NCBI GenBank assembly: GCA_022449705.1
Contig: JAKURS010000001.1
Coordinates: 1 to 37,363 of the forward strand
From: Candidatus Poseidoniia archaeon
GTDB lineage: Archaea; Thermoplasmatota; Poseidoniia; MGIII; CG-Epi1
Reading direction: 5' to 3'
Length of the DNA stretch: 37,363 bases
Under the pieces are notes generated by a model. The model did no database searches and was not told the DNA's origin. It worked only from the letters and a program-made list of their open reading frames with translations. Positions within the stretch are counted from its first letter, which is position 1. Each line of letters opens with the position of its first letter. The translations under genes and the position numbers were made by a program. Shown piece by piece: positions 24,013 to 31,205 of this stretch.

Positions 24013-24033
24013 GTTGCGGCATCCCGGCCGGGG

Positions 24034-24040
24034 TAAAAAG
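24034..24040 (-). promoter_or_regulatory. TATA box for alaS
   Basis: CTTTTTA on the minus strand is centred 25 nt before the GTG at 24012, which predicts a leaderless GTG start. Confidence 0.6.
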
Positions 24041-24085
24041 CCCGGACCGGCGCTGCGTTGGCGGCAGCATGCCGGACCGGCAATC

Positions 24086-24092
24086 GTTTATC
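24086..24092 (+). promoter_or_regulatory. TATA box for the OPT transporter
   Basis: GTTTATC is centred 27 nt upstream of the ATG at 24116. With the alaS element it forms a compact divergent promoter region of about 100 bp. Confidence 0.6.
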
Positions 24093-24115
24093 GCCTTTGG
24101 GGGTCGCGACGCAGG

Positions 24116-26284
24116 ATGGCTGCTGACCACGTGCCGTATGTGCCTGCGTCGCGCATCCTCCCGGAAATAACGCCGAAAGGCGTCGCGCTGGCAATCATTC
24201 TGGCGATGGTGCTGACGGCGGCCAACGTCTACCTCGGGCTCTATGTCGGGATGACCGTTTCCGCCTCGATTCCCGCGGCGGTGCTCTCGATGGGCATGCT
24301 GCGCGCGATTGCCGCTGTGCTGCCGCGACAGGAGACCAACATCCTCGAGAACAATTGGGTGCAGACCGCCGTCTCGGCGGGTGAGTCGCTGGCGGCAGGG
24401 GTCATCTTCACGCTGCCCGCACTGGTAGTGCTCGGCACGTGGGAAGACTTCGCGTTTTTCCCGGTATTCATCATCGCTGCCGTGGGTGGCACCATCGGGG
24501 TCCTGTTCTCAATCAGCTTGCGTCGCATCTTCATCATTCAGGAGCGGCTGCCCTACCCGGAGGGCGTCGCTTGCGCCGAAGTGTTGGTGGCGGGCGAGCA
24601 GGGCGGTACACAGGTACTGCCGATTATTGCTGGCATCGGTTTCGGAGCAATCTACAAGCTCGGTGCGGCGCTGGAAATAGTCGTTGACGGCGTGCTGCGC
24701 AAGGTCTCGCTCGGGTTGTGGCGTAATAACTGGCACGATTATTTCACCTTCCAGGGGCGGCTACCGGAATTCGGCACCGTCACCCAGTCGCGCACCACCT
24801 TCTTCTTTGGCATCGAACTCTCGCCGGCGCTCCTGGGAGTGGGATACATTGTCGGCCCCATGATAGGGAGTTTCGTCTTCCTGGGCGGGTTCCTCGGGGC
24901 GCTGGTCGTGCTTCCGCTCACCTCGGGGCTGCTGCTGCCTCCGGAAGGCATGTCGATTGGCGACTTCATCGGCTTCATCGAGATGCGCCGCCGCATGGTC
25001 GGCGTTGGGACAATGCTCGTCGGTGGGCTCTACACACTGGTGCTGATGCGCGGGCCCGTAATCAAGGGCATCCGTGACATGCTCGAGAAGGTCAATGTCA
25101 GCGAAGACCGCAGCGGGCTTTCACGGACCGATCTGGACCTTGACCCGCAGGTGGTGAGCCGGCTCTCGCTGGCAATGGCGCTGCCGATGGCGCTGATGGT
25201 GTGGTGGATGTCGGGGCTCATCCTGCCGGCGCTGCTGGCGCTGCTGATAATCTTCAGCGCCGGTTACCTCTTCGCGGCGATTGCCGGCTACATGGCCGGC
25301 CTGCTCGGGAGCAGCAACAACCCGATTTCAGGCGTGACGATTATAGTCGTCATCTTCACCGCTTCGCTCTTCACGCTGCTCAACTGGCTGGTCTACGACG
25401 GCGCCCGCACGCAGGAGCTGGTCGTCGCGACGATTGGTGTCGCCGCCTTCGTCTGCTGCGCCGGCGCGATTTCAGGCGATAACCTGCAGGACCTCAAGAC
25501 CGGCAACATTGTTGGAGCCACCCCCTGGCGGCAGCAGATTGCGCAGCTGGTCGGTGTTCTCGCCGGGGCGCTGGTGATTCCGCTGGTGCTGAACCTGCTG
25601 ATTTCGACCTACGAGCTCGGAAAAGATCTGGCGGCGCCGCAGGCGTTCCTGATGGCTGCCCTTGCAAGCGGCATTCTCGATGGCACGATGGACTGGGCGA
25701 TGGTTCTGCTCGGCACCGGCATCGCCTTTTGCCTCATAGCACTGCGCCACCATCGCGAAAAGTGGCGCGGGCTGCCGCTGCACCTGCTGTTCCTGGCGGT
25801 CGCGTATGGCCTGTTCCTCGTTGGCGGGCTGGTTGAGGGTGCGCTGGCTGAATTCGTCTTCATGGGCTCGATCTTTGTTGCCGCCACGCTGGCATGGATG
25901 TTTGAGCGGGGCGGTCTCGAGATTTCGGTAATGGCAGTCGCGGTCGGGATGTATCTCCCGATAATCATGTCGATTCCCATATTTCTTGGTGGCATGATTC
26001 GCTTGGTGGTCAATCGGCGGCTGGGGCTGGGCGACGCGAGCGAGGCAGAGCGCGACAAGGCACACAGCCCTGGCGTGCTCTTCGCCTCCGGGCTGATTGC
26101 GGGCGAAGCGATTATGGGTGTGCTGCTGGCGTTCCTTGCCGTTTCAGGCGTCTACCTCGGATTGCTGAACAACCCCCTGTTCTTCCCGGGGCTGATGCTG
26201 TTCGCCTTCGCCGGCTTCAGCGCCGGCTGGTTCACGCTTCGTGGCGCCGAGGAAGACGTGATGGAAGCAGAGCTTGTCGACTGA
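24116..26284 (+). CDS. OPT-family oligopeptide/metal-chelate transporter
   Basis: A 722-residue polytopic membrane protein with about 15 hydrophobic helices. OPT-family features visible include the start EITPKGVALAIILAMVLTAANVYLGLYVGMTVSASIPAAVLSMG, NILENNWVQTAVSAGESLAAGVIFTLPA, a YPEGVACAEVL segment, a G-x-x-x-G-x-G-x-I-Y-K-L helix, the central G-L-L-G-S-S-N-N-P-I-S-G-V-T loop and SGDNLQDLKTGNIVGATPWRQQ. Family members move short peptides or metal-siderophore complexes with protons. The ATG at 24116 is preferred over far-upstream starts that read through the alaS promoter. The last 11 nt overlap the PqqD-like gene. Confidence 0.93.
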   Translation: MAADHVPYVPASRILPEITPKGVALAIILAMVLTAANVYLGLYVGMTVSASIPAAVLSMGMLRAIAAVLPRQETNILENNWVQTAVSAGESLAAGVIFTLPALVVLGTWEDFAFFPVFIIAAVGGTIGVLFSISLRRIFIIQERLPYPEGVACAEVLVAGEQGGTQVLPIIAGIGFGAIYKLGAALEIVVDGVLRKVSLGLWRNNWHDYFTFQGRLPEFGTVTQSRTTFFFGIELSPALLGVGYIVGPMIGSFVFLGGFLGALVVLPLTSGLLLPPEGMSIGDFIGFIEMRRRMVGVGTMLVGGLYTLVLMRGPVIKGIRDMLEKVNVSEDRSGLSRTDLDLDPQVVSRLSLAMALPMALMVWWMSGLILPALLALLIIFSAGYLFAAIAGYMAGLLGSSNNPISGVTIIVVIFTASLFTLLNWLVYDGARTQELVVATIGVAAFVCCAGAISGDNLQDLKTGNIVGATPWRQQIAQLVGVLAGALVIPLVLNLLISTYELGKDLAAPQAFLMAALASGILDGTMDWAMVLLGTGIAFCLIALRHHREKWRGLPLHLLFLAVAYGLFLVGGLVEGALAEFVFMGSIFVAATLAWMFERGGLEISVMAVAVGMYLPIIMSIPIFLGGMIRLVVNRRLGLGDASEAERDKAHSPGVLFASGLIAGEAIMGVLLAFLAVSGVYLGLLNNPLFFPGLMLFAFAGFSAGWFTLRGAEEDVMEAELVD

Positions 26285-26603
26285 CCTGCGTGAGTTGCGG
26301 GTCATCCCGCTGGTGGAACTGCAACGTGATGATGCCGGCGCTTACGTCGAGCGCGAGCGTGGCCGCTCGCGCCTTGGCCGGCTGCTCGAGCGCTGGCTGC
26401 GCGTGCCCCGGACGGTGCGGGTCGAGCTCGATGACTATGGTGCTGCTGCCTGGCGGGCGATGCGCAATGGGGCTCCGGTGCGACAGCTCGGCGAAGCGCT
26501 GCGACATGAGTTCGGTGATGACGCGGAGCCGCTCTGGGAGCGGCTGGGTGAGTTCCTCGCGATGGCCGAGCGGGGCGGCCTGCTGCGGCTCGAACCATTA
26601 TAG
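26274..26603 (+). CDS. PqqD-family peptide chaperone-like protein
   Basis: A 109-residue protein whose C-terminal two-thirds match the PqqD/RRE winged-helix fold: V-E-L-D-D-Y-G-A-A-A-W-R-A-M-R-N-G, then V-R-Q-L-G-E-A-L-R-H-E-F-G and E-R-L-G-E-F-L-A-M-A-E-R-G-G-L-L-R-L. PqqD-type domains bind precursor peptides and present them to modifying enzymes, often radical SAM proteins; none is encoded here. The N-terminal 35 residues are basic. The TTG start at 26274 overlaps the OPT transporter gene by 11 nt, which indicates co-translation. The last 24 codons are repeated downstream at 27172-27243. Confidence 0.78.
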   Translation: MSTDLRELRVIPLVELQRDDAGAYVERERGRSRLGRLLERWLRVPRTVRVELDDYGAAAWRAMRNGAPVRQLGEALRHEFGDDAEPLWERLGEFLAMAERGGLLRLEPL

Positions 26604-26754
26604 AGTGCTTTAATCGCCGTCAAAGATATTTTTTATAATCTGCCCCTTGTTTGGGTGAAATCCGATGACAATTCCCATTCTGGCCGTAGATGACGAGCAG
26701 GCAGTCCAAACCTCACTTTCCGTAATGTTCCGGAAATGGAAAGACCTGGAACTT
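26532..26754 (+). repeat. Direct repeat copy 1: pqqD tail, promoter and receiver 5' end
   Basis: This 223-bp block comprises the last 24 codons of the PqqD-like gene, the RR1 promoter and the first 30 codons of RR1. It matches 27172-27359 without gaps except for a 35-bp segment (between the two TATA tetramers at 26599 and 26634) that is missing from copy 2. By my count there are about 31 mismatches over 188 aligned positions. Confidence 0.9.
26631..26640 (+). promoter_or_regulatory. TATA box for the first response regulator
   Basis: TTTTATAATC is centred about 29 nt upstream of the ATG at 26665, preceded by T/A-rich sequence. The following 27 nt to the ATG (containing TTGGGTGAAA) are shared with the second regulator's promoter. 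Confidence 0.65.
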
Positions 26755-27150
26755 GACTTGGCAGAAGACGGACAGGAGGCCCTTGAGAAACTGGCTCAGC
26801 GCGACTCTGATCTGGAGGGGACCAGTTACGAAGTGCTGATTTCGGACGTACTGATGCCACGGCTTGACGGGCTGGGACTGCTCGAGGCAGTCCGTGAGCG
26901 CTACCCCGCCCTTCCAGTAATCATGCTCACTGGCGTGCAGGATGTCACGACGCCGGTGCAGGCGTTCCGTCTGGGTGCCATAGACTACCTCCAGAAACCG
27001 TTCCAGGCGGAGGAACTCCGTGCAGCTATCGATAATGCACTCGCCTCGCGTGAAGCAGAGCCGGATTTTAGTGATTCAGGAAACCCGCACTTCGACCGCG
27101 GTAAATTCTATTGGGCGGGCTGGAGATTGACTGCTGCACGGCACCGATGA
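26665..27150 (+). CDS. Response regulator, receiver domain with short tail (RR1)
   Basis: A 161-residue CheY-like receiver. Acidic pocket D9/D10 (AVDDEQ), phospho-acceptor D61 (LISDVLMPRLDG), switch T89 (IMLTG) and K111 (YLQKPF) are all present. After about residue 127 there is only a 34-residue tail (EAEPDFSDSGNPHFDRG...AARHR) with no recognisable output domain, ending at the edge of the duplicated block. It may act on a partner protein, or its original C-terminus was lost in the duplication. Promoter and first 30 codons are near copies of those of RR2. Codon use is GC-rich like its left-hand neighbours. Confidence 0.9.
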   Translation: MTIPILAVDDEQAVQTSLSVMFRKWKDLELDLAEDGQEALEKLAQRDSDLEGTSYEVLISDVLMPRLDGLGLLEAVRERYPALPVIMLTGVQDVTTPVQAFRLGAIDYLQKPFQAEELRAAIDNALASREAEPDFSDSGNPHFDRGKFYWAGWRLTAARHR

Positions 27151-27171
27151 ACACGAAACGACGCGCCCCCG

Positions 27172-27243
27172 CTCCGGGAGCGGCTGGGCGGGTTCCTTGC
27201 TATAGCCGAGTGGGGCAGTCTGGTCCGACTCGAAGCATTATAA
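27172..27243 (+). pseudogene. Remnant of the PqqD-like gene (last 24 codons)
   Basis: This stretch reads LRERLGGFLAIAEWGSLVRL then EAL-stop in one frame and matches the final 24 codons of the PqqD-like gene (LWERLGEFLAMAERGGLLRL, EPL-stop). It has no start or N-terminal part and lies in the gap between the two response regulators. It was evidently carried by the tandem duplication that made the second regulator. Its TAA stop is now part of the TATA box of that regulator. Confidence 0.85.
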
Positions 27244-27245
27244 TC
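27237..27245 (+). promoter_or_regulatory. TATA box for the second response regulator
   Basis: ATTATAATC is centred 29 nt upstream of the ATG at 27270 and shares the TATAATCTGCC...TTGGGTGAAA...CGATG arrangement with the first regulator. The stop codon of the pqqD remnant lies inside it. Confidence 0.6.
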
Positions 27246-27269
27246 TGCCTATTACTTGGGTGAAACTCG

Positions 27270-28223
27270 ATGGTAATCTCGATTCTGGCCGTAGATGACG
27301 ACCACGCAGTCCGAATCTCACTTTCTGTAATGTTCCGGAAATGGAACGACCTGGAACTTAGGGTCGCTACAAGCGCCGAGGACGCCTTGGTGATGCTCAG
27401 GGAGGAGAAGTACATGATGATGCTTTGTGATATCGACATGCCTGGCATGGATGGTCTGGAACTGCTTGAACATGTCAGACTTGAATATCCCGAGATGCCC
27501 GTGGTTATGCTGACAGGTAATCAAGACGTCTCAACACCGGTCAAGGCCTTCCGGATGGGAGCCATGGATTATCTACAGAAACCGATGCAGACTGCGGACG
27601 TGAGACAAGTCGTCGACAGGGCAATGGAGGTAAGGGAAAGGCAGACTGACGTGAAGGAGGGGATTATTGACATTGATGAGATGATGAGTATGGTAAAGGT
27701 AATCTCTTCCGAAAAGATGGGACTCGATAAGGCAGGAGCCAGTTCTGCCAAGTTCAGAAAAATTATTGAAGTAATGAACGAGAAACTGATTAATACCGCA
27801 AAACGTGGCAACATACACAATATATTTTTACTATCGAAAGCAGGTATCGTGATAGCCACAGTGACCACCAAAGCTGCAGTAAGTGACAAGGACACAGACA
27901 TAATGGGAAGTATGTTCAATGCCCTGAAGGAGTTCATGCAGGATGCTGTCAGCGATAGTTCCTCAGATGCACTGGACGACATCCAGTTCGGTGATTTTCA
28001 CGTGCGCTTCTGTACAGGAGCCTATTGTGATTTGGCAGTGATATACACTGGAAACTTGAGTATGAAGGCAGAGGATACAATGACGGATAGTCTGATAGCT
28101 TTTGAACTGTCCAACACAGCGGCTCTGGAAAACTGGAGTGGCGATATGGATGAACTACCTGCCGCCCAGGAAACTCTGGACCACCTATTCGCCAAGCTGG
28201 ATCGGGAACACAGCAATGAGTGA
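27270..28223 (+). CDS. Response regulator with C-terminal sensor-like domain (RR2)
   Basis: A 317-residue protein. Residues 1-120 are a receiver with D9/D10/D11, phospho-acceptor D54 (CDIDMPGMDG), T82 (MLTG) and K104 (YLQKPM). A linker to about 150 is followed by a second domain (about 155-290: IHNIFLLSKAGIVIATVTT ... DIMGSMFNALKEFMQDAV ... DIQFGDFHVRF ... DLAVIYTGN). The order of strand, long helix and two strands recalls roadblock/longin-like sensor domains; that reading is tentative. Start and promoter are duplicated from RR1. The last 8 nt overlap the histidine kinase start (ATGAGTGA), so the two are a co-translated pair. From about 27360 the codon use turns AT-richer than the neighbours. 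Confidence 0.9.
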   Translation: MVISILAVDDDHAVRISLSVMFRKWNDLELRVATSAEDALVMLREEKYMMMLCDIDMPGMDGLELLEHVRLEYPEMPVVMLTGNQDVSTPVKAFRMGAMDYLQKPMQTADVRQVVDRAMEVRERQTDVKEGIIDIDEMMSMVKVISSEKMGLDKAGASSAKFRKIIEVMNEKLINTAKRGNIHNIFLLSKAGIVIATVTTKAAVSDKDTDIMGSMFNALKEFMQDAVSDSSSDALDDIQFGDFHVRFCTGAYCDLAVIYTGNLSMKAEDTMTDSLIAFELSNTAALENWSGDMDELPAAQETLDHLFAKLDREHSNE

Positions 28224-29667
28224 GTATTCCCCCGACGAGATAATTCGTAAGCTGGATTCTGAAATTGGCGAGATTAACACCAACCTTATGGATACAGTGA
28301 AGGCTAGGACCAAAAGTCTGACGGATAAGATTCAACAGGCTAATGAAGAAACGGAAAGTATTGCCAGGTTTCCTGAAGAGAACCCCCATTCCGTAATCAG
28401 GGCCACGAGGGCCGGAAAGATAATCTTCGCAAACCAGTCTGCCATAAAGACCCTCCTGGCTTCCCTGAAAGTCAAGGTTGGCGGGCAGGCGCCGGCTGGG
28501 CTCTGCGCGGACATCAACGAGGTAATGGGAAAAGAGGATTACATAGTCAAGGAGCATGTGATATCCGGGAGGATATACTCCTGCACCTTTGTTCCAGTAT
28601 CCGAGCATGATTACGTCAATATTTATGGTGTTGACGTTACTGACAGGCAAAAAGAGATTGAAAGCCTAGCCAGGTTCCCGGACGAAAATCCTCATTCGGT
28701 CTTCAGGATATCCGAGGACGGCACAGTGATATTTGCTAATGCGCCTGCTCGGGCGACGATATTGTCCGGACTCGACGTGGATGTGGGCGACAGGATCCCG
28801 GATGAGCTTCTGGAGATTGTTTCAGGCGTATTCGAGACAGGGAAATTCATGGATATGGACCACACAGTTGATGAGAGAATATATGCCTGTTCTTTCGTGC
28901 CGGTCACGAAGCATTCGTACGTAAATGTATATGGTGTGGACATAACGGAAAAGATAAAGGCCCAGGAGGAAGCGGAACAGGCCAATCAGGAGTTGATACA
29001 GGCCGAGAAGATGTCCAGCCTGGGTATCGTGATATCTGGTGTTGCCCACGAAATCCGTAACCCTCTGCAGGTAGTGATGGCCATGTCGGAGTCCATCGCC
29101 GAGGATGATGATCTGGAACGCATGCGTAGTGATGCAAAGGAGATAATTGACGCTTCCAAGAGAATGGCCAATATTGTCAATGACCTGTCAGGTCATGCCC
29201 GCGACGCACGCACCCTCGGAACATCAACTATCTACCTCAACGAGGTCGCTGACAAATCACTAGCCCTCTCTAAATATACCAGGAACCTGAACAAGGTAAA
29301 GATAGTAAAACAGTACGAAGACAAGCCGGTCGCCATAGGCAGCACATCAGAGATAACACAGATAATCACGAACTTCATCAATAATGGTGTGGACGCGATG
29401 GAATCAGTTGGGACTATTACCTTGGCAACAGGCATGGATGACGGGACGTGCTACATATCTGTGACCGACACGGGGACGGGGATGGATGAGGAAACCCAGA
29501 AGAAGATATTCGACCCATTCTTTACTACCAAGGAGGCTGGGAAAGGGACCGGTCTGGGCCTTCATGTCGTTAACAAGATAGTGACCAAGCACAAGGCCGA
29601 ACTGAAACTCGAGTCGACATTGGGCAAGGGTAGCACCTTCACGGTTATTTTTCCCAAAAAACCATAA
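28216..29667 (+). CDS. Histidine kinase with two PAS domains
   Basis: A 483-residue cytoplasmic sensor kinase without membrane helices. After a coiled-coil start (1-48) come two related PAS-like domains (about 50-143 and 152-244) sharing ARFP-D/E-ENPHSV, the IFAN motif and the ending Y-x-C-x-F-V-P-V...YVNxYGVDxT. The dimerisation/phosphorylation helix has the H box HEIRNPL (H278); the ATPase domain has the N box NFINNGVDAM, DTGTGM and GTGLGL. The ATG overlaps the RR2 stop by 8 nt, so RR2 is the likely partner. Frequent ATA, AGG and AGA codons contrast with the CGC/CTG-rich genes on both sides, a sign of transfer. Confidence 0.94.
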   Translation: MSEYSPDEIIRKLDSEIGEINTNLMDTVKARTKSLTDKIQQANEETESIARFPEENPHSVIRATRAGKIIFANQSAIKTLLASLKVKVGGQAPAGLCADINEVMGKEDYIVKEHVISGRIYSCTFVPVSEHDYVNIYGVDVTDRQKEIESLARFPDENPHSVFRISEDGTVIFANAPARATILSGLDVDVGDRIPDELLEIVSGVFETGKFMDMDHTVDERIYACSFVPVTKHSYVNVYGVDITEKIKAQEEAEQANQELIQAEKMSSLGIVISGVAHEIRNPLQVVMAMSESIAEDDDLERMRSDAKEIIDASKRMANIVNDLSGHARDARTLGTSTIYLNEVADKSLALSKYTRNLNKVKIVKQYEDKPVAIGSTSEITQIITNFINNGVDAMESVGTITLATGMDDGTCYISVTDTGTGMDEETQKKIFDPFFTTKEAGKGTGLGLHVVNKIVTKHKAELKLESTLGKGSTFTVIFPKKP

Positions 29668-29742
29668 TCTCCATGCAGGATTTAAGCGATAACCGCTCTC
29701 CCCGTCACCTGTGCCTTCAACTCTGGCTCCCGAAGCAGAACA

Positions 29743-29749
29743 GTTAAAC
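29743..29749 (+). promoter_or_regulatory. TATA-like element for nreA
   Basis: GTTAAAC is centred 24 nt before the GTG at 29770, consistent with a leaderless GTG start. Confidence 0.5.
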
Positions 29750-29769
29750 GCGACAGCGGCTCGCCGCGC

Positions 29770-31044
29770 GTGGCGTTCGCCGGGCAGCTTATCATCGAGA
29801 ACCTTCCCAGGGACGAGAAGGGCAATTCGCTCTGCGTCCCGTGCCGCACCACCAAGCTGCTCTGCGGCAAGGAGCGCTGCCCGCTGCTGGTGCGGCTGCA
29901 CGCTCACCAGCGCACCCACACGCTGCTGACCGGCACCGAACTGGCGGGCGCGTCGCCGCCGTCGGTCTTTGTCGGGCGCTACGGCTATCCCAAGGTCAGT
30001 ATCGGGCCGATGCTCCCTCCGTTCGGGGGTGACACGTCGCTGCTCGACACTCCTGAACGCTGGGTGGGGCGCAAGATAGACGACATCGTCGACTTCCGCT
30101 CGCAGCTGGTGCGGACCCGGTTCCAGGTAAAGGAGCTGAATCCCGAGAAAGGAAACCGGATGGTACAGCGCACGCAGGAGCTGGCGATGGCAGCCACACC
30201 GCCGCACGTCGACGCCACCCTCCACCGGCCGCCGCAGGGGCAGATGCGCTACGGCGCGACTGTCCAGCCGATGGGCCCCTCGGCGCCGCTCAAGGCGTTC
30301 GACCGCGACACGGTGAAGGTTGACCGGCACATCGAGAAAGCACACTCTGACACCGACCTGCTGGCGCGCGACGCGCTCTCCGAGCTGCACGCCAAAGGGG
30401 TGCACACGTCGGCGATGAGTCGCGCCTTCTCTGTCGGCGCGTTCGGTGTCGGCAAGCGCCGCAAGCTGGTGCCGACGCGCTGGTCAATCACGGCAGTGGA
30501 CTCCACGCTGGGACTGAAGCTGCTGGAACGGACGCGCGAGCTGCCACTGCTAGGAGACTACCAGCTCCACGAATTTACCGGGCTCGACAACCGCTGGTCG
30601 GTGCTGCTGCTGCCGACCGAGTGGTGCTACGAACTCATTGAGGCGTGGTATCCCAACACGCTCTGGAACCCGCACCGCAGCGGCATCTCGATTTTCCACA
30701 GTTTCGAGCTCAACCGCGGACGCAAGGGCTACGCCGAAATCGGCGGCTGCTACTACGCCGCGCGGCTCGCTGTCAACGAGCATCTGCACCGGCTGGGGCG
30801 GCAGGCGGGTGTGGTCATCTTCCGCGAGGCTCACCCCGGCTACATCCTCCCCGTTGGGGTATGGAACGTGCGTGAGCACGTGCGGGAGGCTCTGCGGCAG
30901 CCGCCGCGCCGCTACGGGACCCTCGAGGAGGCGATGGCGCGCGTGGGGTTCACAATGGATATTCCCATGAAGCGCTGGATAGCGAACTCCGGCGTCCTGA
31001 AGGACCGTATGTTTCAGAAGCGGCTCGACGATTTTGAGGTGTGA
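29770..31044 (+). CDS. nreA: Archaeal DNA-repair protein NreA
   Basis: Nre proteins are archaeal repair factors that bind PCNA. The 424-residue product has an N-terminal zinc cluster (C22, C25, C32, C37 in LCVPCRTTKLLCGKERCPLL), then FVGRYGYPKVSIGPMLPP, VDFRSQLVRT, GPSAPLKAF, a TRWSITAVDSTLG segment, FEL-R-G-R-K-GYAEIGGCYYAARLAV and FREAHPGYILPVGVW. The last nine residues, QKRLDDFEV, resemble a PCNA-interacting (PIP) motif, as in other Nre proteins. The GTG start is chosen from the TATA spacing; nearby alternatives would not change the domain content. Confidence 0.92.
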   Translation: MAFAGQLIIENLPRDEKGNSLCVPCRTTKLLCGKERCPLLVRLHAHQRTHTLLTGTELAGASPPSVFVGRYGYPKVSIGPMLPPFGGDTSLLDTPERWVGRKIDDIVDFRSQLVRTRFQVKELNPEKGNRMVQRTQELAMAATPPHVDATLHRPPQGQMRYGATVQPMGPSAPLKAFDRDTVKVDRHIEKAHSDTDLLARDALSELHAKGVHTSAMSRAFSVGAFGVGKRRKLVPTRWSITAVDSTLGLKLLERTRELPLLGDYQLHEFTGLDNRWSVLLLPTEWCYELIEAWYPNTLWNPHRSGISIFHSFELNRGRKGYAEIGGCYYAARLAVNEHLHRLGRQAGVVIFREAHPGYILPVGVWNVREHVREALRQPPRRYGTLEEAMARVGFTMDIPMKRWIANSGVLKDRMFQKRLDDFEV

Positions 31045-31049
31045 CAAGC

Positions 31050-31056
31050 GCTAAAG
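31050..31056 (+). promoter_or_regulatory. TATA-like element for tRNA-Gly
   Basis: GCTAAAG lies about 30 nt upstream of the mature tRNA 5' end, which would leave a leader of a few nucleotides. Confidence 0.35.
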
Positions 31057-31082
31057 CGGGGGTGCGGCGTCGCGCCGCCGCC

Positions 31083-31155
31083 GCGGGCGTAGTGTAGTCT
31101 GGTATCACCGAGGCTTCCCAAGCCTCTAACCCGGGTTCGAATCCCGGCGCCCGCA
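31083..31155 (+). tRNA. tRNA-Gly (anticodon CCC)
   Basis: A 73-nt cloverleaf. The acceptor stem pairs GCGGGCG with CGCCCGC, with discriminator A. The anticodon arm is GAGGC-TTCCCAA-GCCTC with anticodon CCC, and the T arm is CCGGG-TTCGAAT-CCCGG. CCA is not encoded (GTG follows), and there is no intron. It lies 38 nt after nreA. Confidence 0.97.
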
Positions 31156-31177
31156 GTGTGCATTTACTCGCCAATTG

Positions 31178-31184
31178 GCTAATA
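31178..31184 (+). promoter_or_regulatory. TATA-like element for the ATP-grasp gene
   Basis: GCTAATA is centred 25 nt upstream of the ATG at 31206. The match is weak but the spacing is that of the other promoters in this window. Confidence 0.4.
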
Positions 31185-31205
31185 GCGCATAAACCCTGCC
31201 AAGTC

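Larger units (their letters stand above)
27172..27359 (+). repeat. Direct repeat copy 2: pqqD tail, promoter and receiver 5' end
   Basis: Counterpart of 26532-26754, shorter by exactly 35 bp. The missing piece is flanked by TATA in copy 1, so slippage between short repeats is a likely cause. Similarity stops abruptly after GACCTGGAACTT at 27359, inside the receiver coding region. Confidence 0.9.

Noticed and set aside
23744..24115. Extension of the OPT transporter start to 23744
   Set aside because: It would run through the alaS 5' end and both divergent TATA elements; the ATG at 24116 has a TATA box 27 nt upstream.
27151..27269. The 119-bp gap between the two response regulators as a small independent gene
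   Set aside because: The only open stretch is the 24-codon pqqD remnant, which has no start codon and is explained by the duplication.
28102..28215. Upstream ATG extension of the histidine kinase to 28102
   Set aside because: The extension overlaps 114 nt of the regulator gene in another frame and adds residues unlike any kinase; the ATG at 28216 gives an 8-nt coupling overlap.
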